From contig CAMCHJ010000019.1 of assembly GCA_945874665.1 (NCBI GenBank), positions 1 to 36,387 of the forward strand: a stretch of 36,387 nt of DNA, read 5' to 3'. Below the pieces are notes generated by a model. That model ran no database searches. It was not told the origin of the DNA and was given only the letters and a program-made list of their open reading frames with translations. Shown here in pieces: positions 1 through 8,455 of the stretch (its first letter is position 1; each line of letters begins with the position of its first letter). The stretch is from Chitinophaga pinensis (GTDB lineage Bacteria > Bacteroidota > Bacteroidia > UBA7662). Both the position numbers and the translations under genes were made by a program.

Positions 1-204
1 TGGAATGTAAGCATTCACTTCTTTCTGGTTGGTCAATCTTACACGCGCCACTTTACGCATGGCGGAGTTTGGTTTTTTAGGTGTAGTTGTATACACCCGG
101 GTGCAAACACCGCGACGTTGCGGGCAAGCATCCAATGCCGGTGATTTGCTCTTATCAGCCTTATGCTCACGGCCTTTTCTTACGAGTTGCTGTATGGTTG
201 GCAT
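1..204 (-). CDS. rpsL: 30S ribosomal protein S12, N-terminal part (runs off the left edge)
   Basis: The minus strand from the ATG at 204-202 to the window edge encodes 68 residues that match the S12 N-terminus: [12 protein letters not shown], then the [12 protein letters not shown] segment. S12 lies at the decoding centre of the small ribosomal subunit and checks codon-anticodon pairing. The lysine of the TPKKPNS loop, where substitutions give streptomycin resistance in other bacteria, is the wild-type residue. Bacterial S12 is about 124-137 residues, so a little over half is present. Downstream genes (usually rpsG and fusA) would lie outside the window. A textbook Bacteroidota promoter precedes the gene. 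Identification is secure. Confidence 0.97.
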   Translation of the reverse strand, partial: MPTIQQLVRKGREHKADKSKSPALDACPQRRGVCTRVYTTTPKKPNSAMRKVARVRLTNQKEVNAYIP

Positions 205-261
205 GCTATAATTTAATACGCTATTCTAATAAACACACTACTCCCTATCTTCAAGGGACTG

Positions 262-292
262 CAAAGGTATTTAATTCCTCAATAATTGCAAA
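262..292 (-). promoter_or_regulatory. Bacteroidota-type promoter for rpsL
   Basis: Read on the minus strand, TTTG (292-289) is followed after 19 bp by TACCTTTG (269-262). This fits the Bacteroidota housekeeping consensus of a TTTG -33 element and a TAnnTTTG -7 element with about 19-21 bp between them. It lies about 58 bp upstream of the rpsL ATG. Element identity and spacing are both exact. Confidence 0.7.
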
Positions 293-415
293 ACGCCACG
301 TCCAAATTTTTGGAATCGAGCAGGTTATATGTGGATAAGCTACCCTCTAATTGAGTCAAAAACAGCCATTATATGCTTCATTCGCCATATTATCCCCTTC
401 CTACTATTTTTAAGA

Positions 416-423
416 TAAGTTTG
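416..423 (+). promoter_or_regulatory. Candidate -7 promoter element for the aminopeptidase P gene
   Basis: TAAGTTTG at 416-423 fits the TAnnTTTG -7 consensus and lies 65 bp upstream of the ATG at 489. No clear TTTG -33 element is visible at the expected distance, so this is weaker than the rpsL promoter. The 205-488 interval otherwise holds no gene and serves as the divergent control region between rpsL and this gene. Confidence 0.35.
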
Positions 424-488
424 ATAAAATGGAAATGACCCGAAAAAACCGTGGAAAACTCCTAATTTGGTGGTCTTAATTCAAAAGC

Positions 489-1784
489 ATGCGTTACGAA
501 CCCATCGATCCCAAACTTTTTATCCATAACCGCAGTCGTTTTGCGGCCGATATGCAAACCAACAGCATCGCCTTTTTTGTGTCGAACGACCAATTTCCAC
601 GCAACGCCGATGCCAATTACTATTTCAGACAAAACAGCGAGCTTTTTTGGCTCACGGGCATCGATCAAGAGGACACCTATTTAATGCTCTACCCCGATTG
701 TCCGAACCCCCGTTTCCGTGAAGTCCTATTTATATTAGAGACCAACGAGCACATTGCTGTTTGGGAAGGCCATAAATATACACAAGCCGAAGCCGCTGCC
801 ATGTCGGGCATCACCACGGTGCTTTGGAACAAAGATTTTCGTTCGACGCTCAACACCTATATAAAGTACACCGACGCCTGTTACCTAAACACCAACGAAA
901 ACGACCGGGCAAGTAATCCTTTAGCCACGGCCGAACTGCGTTTTGCGCGTGAGCTGCAGCAGCAGTTTCCCCTCCATACTTATAAGCGTGCCGCCAAAAT
1001 CATGGAACAGCACCGCTCGCGGAAACATGCCATTGAAGTGGACCTACTCAAGCGTGCTATCAACATCACGGCGGGTGGCTTACAGGAAGTGCTCAAAACG
1101 ATCAAGCCGGGCACTTGGGAATTTGAAATCGAAGGCACCCTCCTCAAGCACTTTCTCAGCAACCGCGCCAATGGCTTCTCTTTTGAGCCCATCATTGCGA
1201 GTGGCGCGAGTGCTTGTGTGCTGCATTACGTTAAAAACGACAAGCAATGTAAAGATGGGGATTTGATGTTACTGGATTTTGGAGCCGATTATGCCAATTA
1301 TTCGGGTGACATGACCCGTTGCTTCCCAGTAAATGGTCGCTTTAGCAAGCGCCAAAAGGAAGTGTACGATGCGGTACTGCGTGTGAACTACGCTGCCACC
1401 AAACTGCTAGTCCCTGGCCGCACGCTCGACGAGTACAACCGCGAGGCTGCTTTGATCATGCAGGAAGAGCTGCTGGGCTTGGGTCTCATCACCCGCGACG
1501 ACATCGCCAAGGAAAATCCGAATTGGCCCGCTTACAAAAAATACTTCCCGCACGGCACTGGGCACTTTTTAGGGATTGATGTGCATGATATCGGCGCGCG
1601 TTACGGCAAACTCGACGAAGGCATGGTGATTACTTGCGAGCCCGGCATTTACATTGCGGAAGAAGGCCTCGGCATCCGCATCGAAAACGACATCCTGATC
1701 ACCAAAAACGGCCCGGTAAATCTCATGGCTGGCATCCCAATTGAAACCGAAGAAATTGAAGCAGTGATGCTCGCTGGCAAATAG
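489..1784 (+). CDS. pepP: Xaa-Pro aminopeptidase (aminopeptidase P, M24B family)
   Basis: A 431-residue cytoplasmic metallopeptidase expected to remove the N-terminal residue when the second residue is proline. The N-terminal half (about 1-150) is the aminopeptidase P N-terminal domain. The C-terminal half is a creatinase/'pita-bread' domain with the full dinuclear metal set: D263 (LLDFGA), D274 (SGDMTR), H359 (second His of HGTGH), E384 (TCEPGIY) and E399 (RIENDI). These align with D260, D271, H354, E383 and E406 of E. coli PepP, and the length is close to that enzyme's. No signal peptide is seen. The start is the first ATG after the upstream stop and begins the expected N-terminal domain. 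It stands alone, divergent from rpsL. Confidence 0.93.
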   Translation: MRYEPIDPKLFIHNRSRFAADMQTNSIAFFVSNDQFPRNADANYYFRQNSELFWLTGIDQEDTYLMLYPDCPNPRFREVLFILETNEHIAVWEGHKYTQAEAAAMSGITTVLWNKDFRSTLNTYIKYTDACYLNTNENDRASNPLATAELRFARELQQQFPLHTYKRAAKIMEQHRSRKHAIEVDLLKRAINITAGGLQEVLKTIKPGTWEFEIEGTLLKHFLSNRANGFSFEPIIASGASACVLHYVKNDKQCKDGDLMLLDFGADYANYSGDMTRCFPVNGRFSKRQKEVYDAVLRVNYAATKLLVPGRTLDEYNREAALIMQEELLGLGLITRDDIAKENPNWPAYKKYFPHGTGHFLGIDVHDIGARYGKLDEGMVITCEPGIYIAEEGLGIRIENDILITKNGPVNLMAGIPIETEEIEAVMLAGK

Positions 1785-1804
1785 GCGGTTTCTGATTCTT
1801 TATA

Positions 1805-1867
1805 AATGACGCATTATGCATTATTCAAGCTGCATAAGTCTTTTTGCATGATACATGATGCGTCATT
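1805..1867. repeat. Inverted repeat in the gene-free stretch 1785-2066
   Basis: AATGACGCAT (1805-1814) is the exact reverse complement of ATGCGTCATT (1858-1867). The pairing extends inward imperfectly to about 16 of 19 positions, giving a hairpin with a loop of roughly 25 nt shortly after the aminopeptidase stop. There is no T-tract, so it is not a typical intrinsic terminator. The rest of 1785-2066 shows no convincing gene: both strands can be read for a few dozen codons but match nothing I recognise. Confidence 0.45.
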
Positions 1868-2066
1868 CATTTTGCTCAACGCGGCTTGCAGGCGCTCAAA
1901 ACCAAAGAGATGATCCAATGGGTGGAGGTAGAAATCTATTGGCACGTGTATGATTGTTTTCTCAGCCGCTGGCTTGCCTGGAAATACGAAAGCAGTCGGC
2001 CATAAAATGCTAGGCACAGCGTTGGCACCCTGCCACAAACCGCTTTTTATCCGCTATTTTTGATAG

Positions 2067-2756
2067 ATGTTAGTGCGCCCCGATACTTTCTGGGATTTTG
2101 GTGGCTTTGTGCAGTATGAACCCATTACTGTAATCACCGATTTGGTGGTAACGGCGGTCTGTTGGTGGGCCTTCATCAAACTAAAAGGCTCCCCGCCCGG
2201 CCAGCTCAAAAATTTATTTAGGGCTTACTTCTTTACCATGGGCCTAGCTACTGCTTATGGCGGCATCATTGGCCACGGTTTTATTGTGCAGTTGGGTTTT
2301 GTTTGGAAGATGCCCGGCTGGTACATATCGATGTTTTCGGTGGCTTTGCTCGAGCGCGCTGCCATTTTCCATGCCCAGCCTTTGCTCTCAGAAAATACCG
2401 GCCGCTGGTTTGCTCGCTTAAACCTGGTGGAGCTGTTTAGTCTTTGCGCCATTGTAGCCTACACCCAAAACTTCTTTTTTGTAGAAGCGCATGCCGCTTA
2501 TGGGATGTTGGTAGTGGTATTGTCGCTTGAATTTTACGTTTACCGCAAAACCACCTCCAGGGGTAGTCGACAGCTGCTCTTGGCGGTAGGTGTTGCCGCG
2601 CTTGCTGCCACTGTGCACTTACTGGAGCTCGGCATCCACCGCTGGTTTAATCACCTCGATTTAAGTCATTTGCTGATGGCCTGGGGCGCTTGGCATTTCT
2701 ACAAAGGCGCAGCCACGATTTTGCAAGAAAACCCTATTCCGTTACGCAAACCGTAG
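2067..2756 (+). CDS. Polytopic membrane protein, about seven helices, CREST/DUF6962-like (uncertain)
   Basis: 229 residues with about seven hydrophobic segments (approximately 20-38, 52-70, 83-100, 118-135, 141-157, 168-187 and 200-218) and no cleavable signal. Conserved-looking histidines lie in or near helices: GHGF after helix 2, HLLELGIHRW in helix 6 and SHLLMAWGAWHF in helix 7. A His-rich seven-helix layout recalls the CREST group (alkaline ceramidase, PAQR, DUF6962), whose members are metal-dependent membrane hydrolases, but I assign this by resemblance only. The ATG at 2067 is the first in frame and leads straight into the predicted topology. It converges on gltA across a shared terminator. 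Confidence 0.6.
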   Translation: MLVRPDTFWDFGGFVQYEPITVITDLVVTAVCWWAFIKLKGSPPGQLKNLFRAYFFTMGLATAYGGIIGHGFIVQLGFVWKMPGWYISMFSVALLERAAIFHAQPLLSENTGRWFARLNLVELFSLCAIVAYTQNFFFVEAHAAYGMLVVVLSLEFYVYRKTTSRGSRQLLLAVGVAALAATVHLLELGIHRWFNHLDLSHLLMAWGAWHFYKGAATILQENPIPLRKP

Positions 2757-2797
2757 CTCCTGGGCTGCCAACATCATCACCAAATTTTTGGGCAAAA

Positions 2798-2821
2798 AAA
2801 ATGAGGCCGAAGCCTCATTTT
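2798..2821. terminator. Bidirectional intrinsic terminator between convergent genes
   Basis: AAAATGAGGC (2798-2807) and GCCTCATTTT (2812-2821) form a perfect 10-bp stem with a CGAA loop. A-runs lie on the left and T-runs on the right, so it can act in both directions. It sits between the stops of the membrane-protein gene (2756, +) and gltA (2838, -). Confidence 0.85.
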
Positions 2822-2837
2822 GTAAATTTTTTGCGCC

Positions 2838-4124
2838 TTAACGCTTTGTAATAGGCACATATTCGCGCGCAGGGTGACCGATGTACACCTGACGCGGGCG
2901 ACCGATAGGCTCATTACCTTCACGCATCTCTTTCCACTGGGCAATCCAGCCGGGGAGGCGTCCCAAGGCAAACATCACCGTAAACATATCGGTAGGAATG
3001 CCGATGGCGCGGTAAATGATACCTGAGTAAAAATCGACGTTCGGGTACAACTTGCGCTCAATGAAATAAGGATCACTCAAGGCAACTGTTTCGAGTTGTT
3101 TGGCGATATCGAGGATGGGGTCGTTGATGCCCAATTTGTTCAATACCTGATCGCAAGCAACTTTTATGATTTTAGCGCGTGGGTCGAAGTTTTTGTACAC
3201 CCGGTGCCCGAAGCCCATGAGGCGGAAAGGGTCGTTTTTGTCTTTAGCCTTGTTGATGTACTTCATGGCATCGCCACCATCCGCTTTGATTTGCTCGAGC
3301 ATTTCGATTACGGCTTGGTTGGCACCACCGTGTAGCGGTCCCCACAAAGCCCCAATACCTGCCGACACGGAGGCATAAATATTGGCGTGTGACGAGCCTA
3401 CGATACGTACCGTTGATGTTGAGCAATTTTGCTCGTGGTCGGCATGCAGGATCAGTAATTTATTCAACGCATCTACCACCACTGGATCTGGCACATATTC
3501 TTCGGTACGGTGACCGAACATCATTTGGAGGAAGTTACTCACATAATCCAACTTATTGTTTGGATACATATAAGGGTGCCCAGTTGATTTTTTGTACGTC
3601 CATGCGGCAATGGTGCCCATTTTAGCAATGAGGCGATGAATGGTGCGATCAACTTCTTCAGATGAGCGATTTGGATTAAGCGAGTTGGGGTAGAAGCTCG
3701 ATAAAGAAGCAACCGTACACATGAGCACGCCCATGGGATGCGTGCCGCCAGGGTATGCATCCAAAAATTTCTTAATGTTCTCATGCACGAGGGTGCGGCG
3801 AGATATAGAATAGTTGAAGCTTTCGAGTTGCGCTGCGGTTGGCAATTCACCGTTGATCAACAGATAACTCACCTCCATGAAGGTGGAATTCTCAGCCAAC
3901 TGTTCGATGGAGTACCCTCGGTAGCTCAAGATACCTTCATCGCCATCAATAAAGGTGATGGCGCTTTTGGTAGCACCTGTGTTTTTATAGCCAATATCGA
4001 GGGTAATGAGACCTGATTCATCGCGCAACTTAGAGATATCGATGGCCGCCTCATTCTCGGTACCAACAATTACTGGGAGTTTGTAAGATTTGTCGCCGTA
4101 TTGTATTTCAGCAAATTGAGACAT
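2838..4124 (-). CDS. gltA: Citrate synthase
   Basis: 428 residues. The enzyme condenses acetyl-CoA with oxaloacetate to give citrate, the entry step of the TCA cycle. The catalytic triad is visible: H265 in GPLHGGAN, H307 in GFGHRVYK and D364 in PNVDFYSG, equivalent to H264, H305 and D362 in E. coli GltA. Length and the N-terminal beta-rich segment (about 1-50) fit the larger hexameric type II enzymes of Gram-negative bacteria. The start gives the expected N-terminus. Transcription runs leftward from the 4125-4287 region and ends at the 2798-2821 hairpin. Nothing unusual in the sequence. Confidence 0.96.
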   Translation of the reverse strand: MSQFAEIQYGDKSYKLPVIVGTENEAAIDISKLRDESGLITLDIGYKNTGATKSAITFIDGDEGILSYRGYSIEQLAENSTFMEVSYLLINGELPTAAQLESFNYSISRRTLVHENIKKFLDAYPGGTHPMGVLMCTVASLSSFYPNSLNPNRSSEEVDRTIHRLIAKMGTIAAWTYKKSTGHPYMYPNNKLDYVSNFLQMMFGHRTEEYVPDPVVVDALNKLLILHADHEQNCSTSTVRIVGSSHANIYASVSAGIGALWGPLHGGANQAVIEMLEQIKADGGDAMKYINKAKDKNDPFRLMGFGHRVYKNFDPRAKIIKVACDQVLNKLGINDPILDIAKQLETVALSDPYFIERKLYPNVDFYSGIIYRAIGIPTDMFTVMFALGRLPGWIAQWKEMREGNEPIGRPRQVYIGHPAREYVPITKR

Positions 4125-4185
4125 ATATATGTTGTAATTTTAGTGTTTTCGAACCTCGTGCGGCTTCCTAAAGCTTTGGCGTTGT

Positions 4186-4211
4186 AAAAATCCACAAAAA
4201 GTAGGATTTTT
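4186..4211. repeat. Short inverted repeat between gltA and the PCD gene
   Basis: AAAAATCC (4186-4193) pairs with GGATTTTT (4204-4211) across a 10-nt A-rich loop, in the divergent control region of gltA and the pterin dehydratase gene. It could be an operator or a leader hairpin. There is no further evidence for either. Confidence 0.35.
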
Positions 4212-4287
4212 CACAGCTATATCGCCTTTTTTTTAATCCGTGCTTTCAGAAAACATGCAAGACACAAAAATTTCCAAAACTACAAAT

Positions 4288-4578
4288 ATGTCTAAGCGCC
4301 AACTCCTCTCCCTCGACGCCCTCCAATTATTACAACCGCAATTACCTGATTGGGAAATTAGCACAGCTGCCTTAAAAAGAAAACTCGAATTCGCCAATTT
4401 CAGTGAGGCTTGGGCCTTCATGAGTCGGGTGGCGTTGCTCGCAGAGCAGCTCGACCACCACCCCAACTGGAGCAACGTATATAACAAGGTAGAGCTGCAG
4501 TTGAGCACGCACGACCGCGGAGGGGTTACCCCATTGGATGCGCAGCTGGCCGCAGCCATCGACGAAATATTGCAATAA
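4288..4578 (+). CDS. Pterin-4a-carbinolamine dehydratase (PCD/DCoH family)
   Basis: 96 residues from the ATG at 4288. The family dehydrates 4a-hydroxytetrahydrobiopterin during pterin cofactor recycling, classically beside phenylalanine hydroxylase; in many bacteria the physiological partner is unknown. The signature is present: [18 protein letters not shown] followed by THDRGGVT and the conserved D of [12 protein letters not shown] chose 4288 because it begins right before the family N-terminus and gives the usual length. Upstream alternatives at 4255 (ATG) and 4240 (GTG) would add 11-16 polar residues. No aromatic amino-acid hydroxylase is nearby. It converges on pntB with only 5 bp between stops. 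Confidence 0.9.
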   Translation: MSKRQLLSLDALQLLQPQLPDWEISTAALKRKLEFANFSEAWAFMSRVALLAEQLDHHPNWSNVYNKVELQLSTHDRGGVTPLDAQLAAAIDEILQ

Positions 4579-4583
4579 TGCTT

Positions 4584-6005
4584 TTAGAGCGCCTTTACGG
4601 CCTCCACCAAGCTACTTAAAGCCTTTTTAGCATCGCCAAAAAGCATGCGCGTTTTGGGATTGTAGAAGAGTTCGTTTTCGATACCTGCGTAACCAGCGCC
4701 CATGGAGCGTTTGATGACGATGATGTTTTGCGCGCGGTCGGCTTGCAAAATAGGCATGCCGTAAATGGGACTTGCAGGATCGAGTTCAGCGGCCGGGTTA
4801 ACCACGTCGTTGGCACCAATGACTACCACCACATCGGTTTGAGGGAAGTCGTCGTTGATTTTTTCCATCTCAATGAGCTTCTCATACGAAACATCCGACT
4901 CAGCCAGCAGCACGTTCATGTGACCAGGCATGCGCCCAGCCACGGGATGGATACCATATTTGACCTCAACCCCTTTCGATTCGAGCAGCTTTTCAAGCTC
5001 ATGCACCACGTGCTGGGCTTGTGCCACGGCCAAACCATAGCCGGGTATAATAACCACTTTGCGGGCGTAGGCCAGTAGGATAGACGCGTCGCTTAGGTTT
5101 ATTTCACGGTAAGTAGTGTCGATTTCGCGGTCGGATGCAGCCCCAGAGCCGCTGTTGAAAGCCCCCAACAAAACGGCAACGAGTGAGCGGTTCATGGCCT
5201 TACACATGAGCACGGTGAGCAAAAAGCCTGCAGAACCTACGAGTACGCCACCCATCAACATTACCTTGTTGTCGAAAAGCAAGCCAGTAGTGGCCGCGGT
5301 GAGTCCTGTAAACGAGTTCAGCAGCGAAATAACCACTGGCATATCTGCGCCGCCAATCGGCATCACAAACAACACTCCAAACAGCAGTGAAAGCAGCAAA
5401 ATAATGTAAATCAACATTTCGTTGCCTTCTCCAATAAAGAAAAAGAGCACAGATAAGGCAGCAATCAACAGCAACAAGCCGTTGTTGGTGAGCTTTTGCA
5501 TGGGCCAACGTACCGATTTACCGCTCACAAAGCCTTGTAATTTACCCATGGCAATGATGGAACCAGTAAACGACACCCCTCCTACTACTAAACTCACCAG
5601 CAGCGCTGCGAAGTAGAAATAAAAGGTACTGTTGGGATTCAGCATCAACACCGCCATACCGATATCGGCGCCGTGATAAATGCCATATACCTCAGCAATG
5701 GCTATCAATGCTGCTGCCGCACCGCCCATGCCGTTAAAAAACGACACCATTTGCGGCATATCGGTCATTTTTACACGATTCGACATCAACATACCCACTA
5801 CGCTGCCAAGGGCAATACCTGCAGCACTCAGCGCAATGTTGTTGAGCCCGGGCGTGAAAAAAGTAGCCAAAACGGCTAACGCCATGCCCGCTGCCGCCCA
5901 CAAATTGCCTTTGCGCGCACTGTCGGGGTGCCCCATGTATTTAATACCCAGCACAAACAGCACCACGGCTATCAAATAAATTATATCTATGATTTGAATC
6001 AGCAT
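4584..6005 (-). CDS. pntB: NAD(P)+ transhydrogenase, beta subunit
   Basis: 473 residues. Together with PntAA and PntAB it forms the inner-membrane enzyme that uses the proton gradient to reduce NADP+ with NADH. The N-terminal two-thirds contains about nine membrane helices. The C-terminal part (about 285-473) is the NADP(H)-binding domain III, with GYGLAVAQAQ, the GRMPGHMNVLLAE segment and VVVVIGANDVVNPAA. The length is typical. Its ATG overlaps the pntAB stop by one base (TAATG read on the minus strand), which indicates translational coupling. Confidence 0.96.
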   Translation of the reverse strand: MLIQIIDIIYLIAVVLFVLGIKYMGHPDSARKGNLWAAAGMALAVLATFFTPGLNNIALSAAGIALGSVVGMLMSNRVKMTDMPQMVSFFNGMGGAAAALIAIAEVYGIYHGADIGMAVLMLNPNSTFYFYFAALLVSLVVGGVSFTGSIIAMGKLQGFVSGKSVRWPMQKLTNNGLLLLIAALSVLFFFIGEGNEMLIYIILLLSLLFGVLFVMPIGGADMPVVISLLNSFTGLTAATTGLLFDNKVMLMGGVLVGSAGFLLTVLMCKAMNRSLVAVLLGAFNSGSGAASDREIDTTYREINLSDASILLAYARKVVIIPGYGLAVAQAQHVVHELEKLLESKGVEVKYGIHPVAGRMPGHMNVLLAESDVSYEKLIEMEKINDDFPQTDVVVVIGANDVVNPAAELDPASPIYGMPILQADRAQNIIVIKRSMGAGYAGIENELFYNPKTRMLFGDAKKALSSLVEAVKAL

Positions 6006-6316
6006 TACTTCTTCTTTTTACGAAACATATCTAACATGCGGTCGGTAACCGCGAATCCACCCACTACATTGAGCGTGGCCAAAACCACCGCAACAAAACC
6101 CAGGGCTAAGGCCACATAGTTATCGGGATCGGTTTTGCCCATCACCAAAATAGAGCCAATGATCACCACGCCGGAGAGGGCGTTAGAACCCGACATGAGG
6201 GGGGTGTGCAGCACTTGGGGCACCTTGCTGATGACCTCAACGCCCACAAAAACCGCCAGTACCAGCACATAAATAAGTTGCAAGTTCTCGGAAATGAGTG
6301 CAAGTAAATTTTCCAT
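6005..6316 (-). CDS. pntAB: NAD(P)+ transhydrogenase, small alpha-2 membrane subunit
   Basis: 103 residues with three to four hydrophobic helices, including the SNALSGVVIIGSI segment typical of the domain II portion of PntA. In E. coli this region is fused to the C-terminus of PntA. Here it is a separate gene, as in Rhodospirillum and many Bacteroidota. It overlaps its neighbour by one base on each side (TAATG junctions at 6314-6318 and 6003-6007). The C-terminus is lysine-rich (FRKKKK), consistent with a cytoplasmic end. Confidence 0.94.
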   Translation of the reverse strand: MENLLALISENLQLIYVLVLAVFVGVEVISKVPQVLHTPLMSGSNALSGVVIIGSILVMGKTDPDNYVALALGFVAVVLATLNVVGGFAVTDRMLDMFRKKKK

Positions 6317-7428
6317 TATTGTTTATTTAGCGGTCCCCAAACCACAGCTCCCCCATGGGTAATGACGCTGCCTTTGATGATTTCGTCTTCGAAATTGAGT
6401 GATAACTGGCCTTCTTTGATGCAAGGCGTGAGGTAATTGAGCATATTTTTGGCGTACATGCGACTCGCGTCCTGCGGCTTTTCGGCTGGCAAGTTACCGT
6501 TGCCAACAATGATTACCTCGTGCTTGGTGCAAATTTGATTGTTTTGGGTAAGCTCGCAGTTGCCACCCGCCGCGGCAGCCAGATCAATGATCACACTGCC
6601 CGCCCGCATGCGCTCCACCATAGAGGCGGTAATGAGCACGGGGGCTGTTCGGCCAGGAATCAAGGCGGTGGTGATCACCACATCAGCGGCTACGATGCGC
6701 TTTTCGAGTTCTTCGGATTGTTTTTGCTTGTATTCGGCACTCTGTTCTACGGCATAACCGCCAGCACCTTTGTCTTCCACGGCACCTGCCACTTCCACAA
6801 ATCGGCCGCCTAAGCTCTCCACTTGTTCTTTTACCGATGGGCGCGTATCAAAGGCTTCTACTACGGCACCCAAGCGTTTAGCGGTAGCGATGGCTTGCAA
6901 ACCGGCTACGCCTGCGCCTATCACCAATACTTTAGCAGGGGCAATGGTACCGGCGGCGGTCATCATCATCGGAAACAAACGAGGCAACAAGCTGGCGGCC
7001 CGCAGCACGGCTTGGTAGCCGGCGAGGGAAGCCTGACTCGACAGCACGTCCATGCTCTGGGCGCGGGTAATGCGAGGGATGGCATCCATGCTGATGCAGC
7101 TCACGCCTCTTTCAGCGAGTTTTTGCATGCGCTCGGCATTTACCAAGGGCTGATACATGCCAAAAAGCAATTGGTTGGCTTGTAAATCTCCGAAAGCGTC
7201 GGTGGCCAAAGGCTGTATGCCGATGAGTAGTTCGGCGGTGAGGACGGTTTTGCGGGGACTGATTTCGGCCCCTGCCGCTTCATAATCGCTGTTGCGAAAG
7301 GAGGCGGCCAAACCAGCCTCTGTTTCTACCAAAACTTTCGCGCCTTTGTCGATTAAGGCTTTAACCACCTCAGGGGTAAGCGCTACCCGTGTTTCAAAAT
7401 CGGGTTCTTTAAGTAATCCTATGACCAT
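6316..7428 (-). CDS. pntAA: NAD(P)+ transhydrogenase, alpha-1 NAD-binding subunit
   Basis: 370 residues from the ATG at 7428. It is the peripheral domain I subunit that binds NAD(H). It opens with MVIGLLKEPDFETRVALTP, the conserved N-terminus shared with alanine dehydrogenases, carries the Rossmann motif VIGAGVAGLQAIATAKRLGA, and ends with the AEKPQDASRMYAKN region. The reading frame can extend 22 codons upstream to 7494, but those residues do not resemble the family, so 7428 is preferred. It is first in the pntAA-pntAB-pntB operon. A small hairpin (7486-7503, 6-bp stem, no T-tract) lies between hflC and this gene. Confidence 0.95.
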   Translation of the reverse strand: MVIGLLKEPDFETRVALTPEVVKALIDKGAKVLVETEAGLAASFRNSDYEAAGAEISPRKTVLTAELLIGIQPLATDAFGDLQANQLLFGMYQPLVNAERMQKLAERGVSCISMDAIPRITRAQSMDVLSSQASLAGYQAVLRAASLLPRLFPMMMTAAGTIAPAKVLVIGAGVAGLQAIATAKRLGAVVEAFDTRPSVKEQVESLGGRFVEVAGAVEDKGAGGYAVEQSAEYKQKQSEELEKRIVAADVVITTALIPGRTAPVLITASMVERMRAGSVIIDLAAAAGGNCELTQNNQICTKHEVIIVGNGNLPAEKPQDASRMYAKNMLNYLTPCIKEGQLSLNFEDEIIKGSVITHGGAVVWGPLNKQ

Positions 7429-7516
7429 CTGCTTCAAATATCGAGTAAATATACAAGTTACATTGAAACTGAGTTCCAGAAGTAGCGGATTCACTCAAAT
7501 CCGGCGCAGAAATAAT

Positions 7517-8455
7517 TTAATATGTCTTTTTAAGATAACTAAACAACTCACTGTCGGTGGTGAGCACAATGCTGGTTTGCGCGTCGAGCGACTTTTCAAG
7601 GGTTTCCATCGACTTCATAAAGGTGTACAACGCGCGCGCTTGGGGTGATTTGTTGTAGGCGGAAGCATAGATAGAAGTGGCTTCGGCATCGGCTTTACCG
7701 CGGATGATATCGGCATCGCGCACGGCGGTAGACTGAATTTCGGCCAAATCGCGTTCCTTATCGCCTTCAATTTTGCGGGCTTCTCCTTCACCTTCAGAGC
7801 GAAACTGATCGGCGATGCGGTTACGCTCCGAAATCATGCGGTCGTACACCCGTTGGCGCACTTCTTCCACATAATTCACACGCTTAAACCGAAAATCCAG
7901 GATCCTTACGCCTAAATCTGCACAACGCTGGTTGGCTTTGGCAAGAATAGCGGCTTCGATTTTATCGCGACCAACGCCGATACTGTCCAGTTTTTCGAGT
8001 TCCTGCATGAAGCTCTCCGAAATTTCGGGGGCGCGGTTAGTGGAGCGTACAATGTCGAGTAATTCGTTGGAGGCAATGGCATTGCGGGTTTCCCCGTCGA
8101 GGATATCGTCGAGGCGCGACTGTGCCGACCTTTCATCGCGCAGGCGGATGAAAAACTGCAGCGGGTCGGTGATCTGCCAGCGGGCGTAGGTATCTACGAA
8201 GATGAATTTTTTATCCTTCGTAGGCACCTGATTCGGATCTCCATCCCAAGCCAAAAAGCGCTTATCGAAATACTGCACTTTTTGCACGAATGGCATTTTA
8301 AAATGGATGCCTGGCGCCGTTCGTGGCTCGCCTACAGGCTTACCAAACTGCGTAACGATGGCCTGTTGGGTTTCGCTGAGCACAAAAACACTTCCGAAGG
8401 CCACGATAAGCACGATGGCTATAGGAATGAGTAGGTATAAATAGGTACGGCTCAT
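7517..8455 (-). CDS. hflC: HflC-type SPFH/prohibitin-domain membrane protease regulator
   Basis: 312 residues. HflC forms a large periplasmic-side complex with HflK that binds the FtsH protease and modulates turnover of membrane proteins. One N-terminal helix (about 5-25) anchors it. The SPFH domain follows, with QQAIVTQFGKPVGE near the start and WQITDPLQFF, and then a charged helical stretch about 210-260 (coiled coil, EGEARKIEGDKERD). The ATG overlaps the hflK stop by four bases (ATGA), the standard coupled arrangement. Confidence 0.94.
   Translation of the reverse strand: MSRTYLYLLIPIAIVLIVAFGSVFVLSETQQAIVTQFGKPVGEPRTAPGIHFKMPFVQKVQYFDKRFLAWDGDPNQVPTKDKKFIFVDTYARWQITDPLQFFIRLRDERSAQSRLDDILDGETRNAIASNELLDIVRSTNRAPEISESFMQELEKLDSIGVGRDKIEAAILAKANQRCADLGVRILDFRFKRVNYVEEVRQRVYDRMISERNRIADQFRSEGEGEARKIEGDKERDLAEIQSTAVRDADIIRGKADAEATSIYASAYNKSPQARALYTFMKSMETLEKSLDAQTSIVLTTDSELFSYLKKTY

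Noticed and set aside
1814-2038. A 74-codon minus-strand frame and a short plus-strand frame in the 1785-2066 gap
   Set aside because: Neither has a family match and the minus frame ends inside an inverted repeat; too weak to call a gene.
4186-4211. Possible riboswitch in the gltA/PCD intergenic region
   Set aside because: Only a single 8-bp hairpin is seen; no conserved core of any riboswitch class I know.
7486-7503. Terminator between hflC and pntAA
   Set aside because: A 6-bp stem exists but there is no following T-tract on the minus strand, so it was not listed as a terminator.
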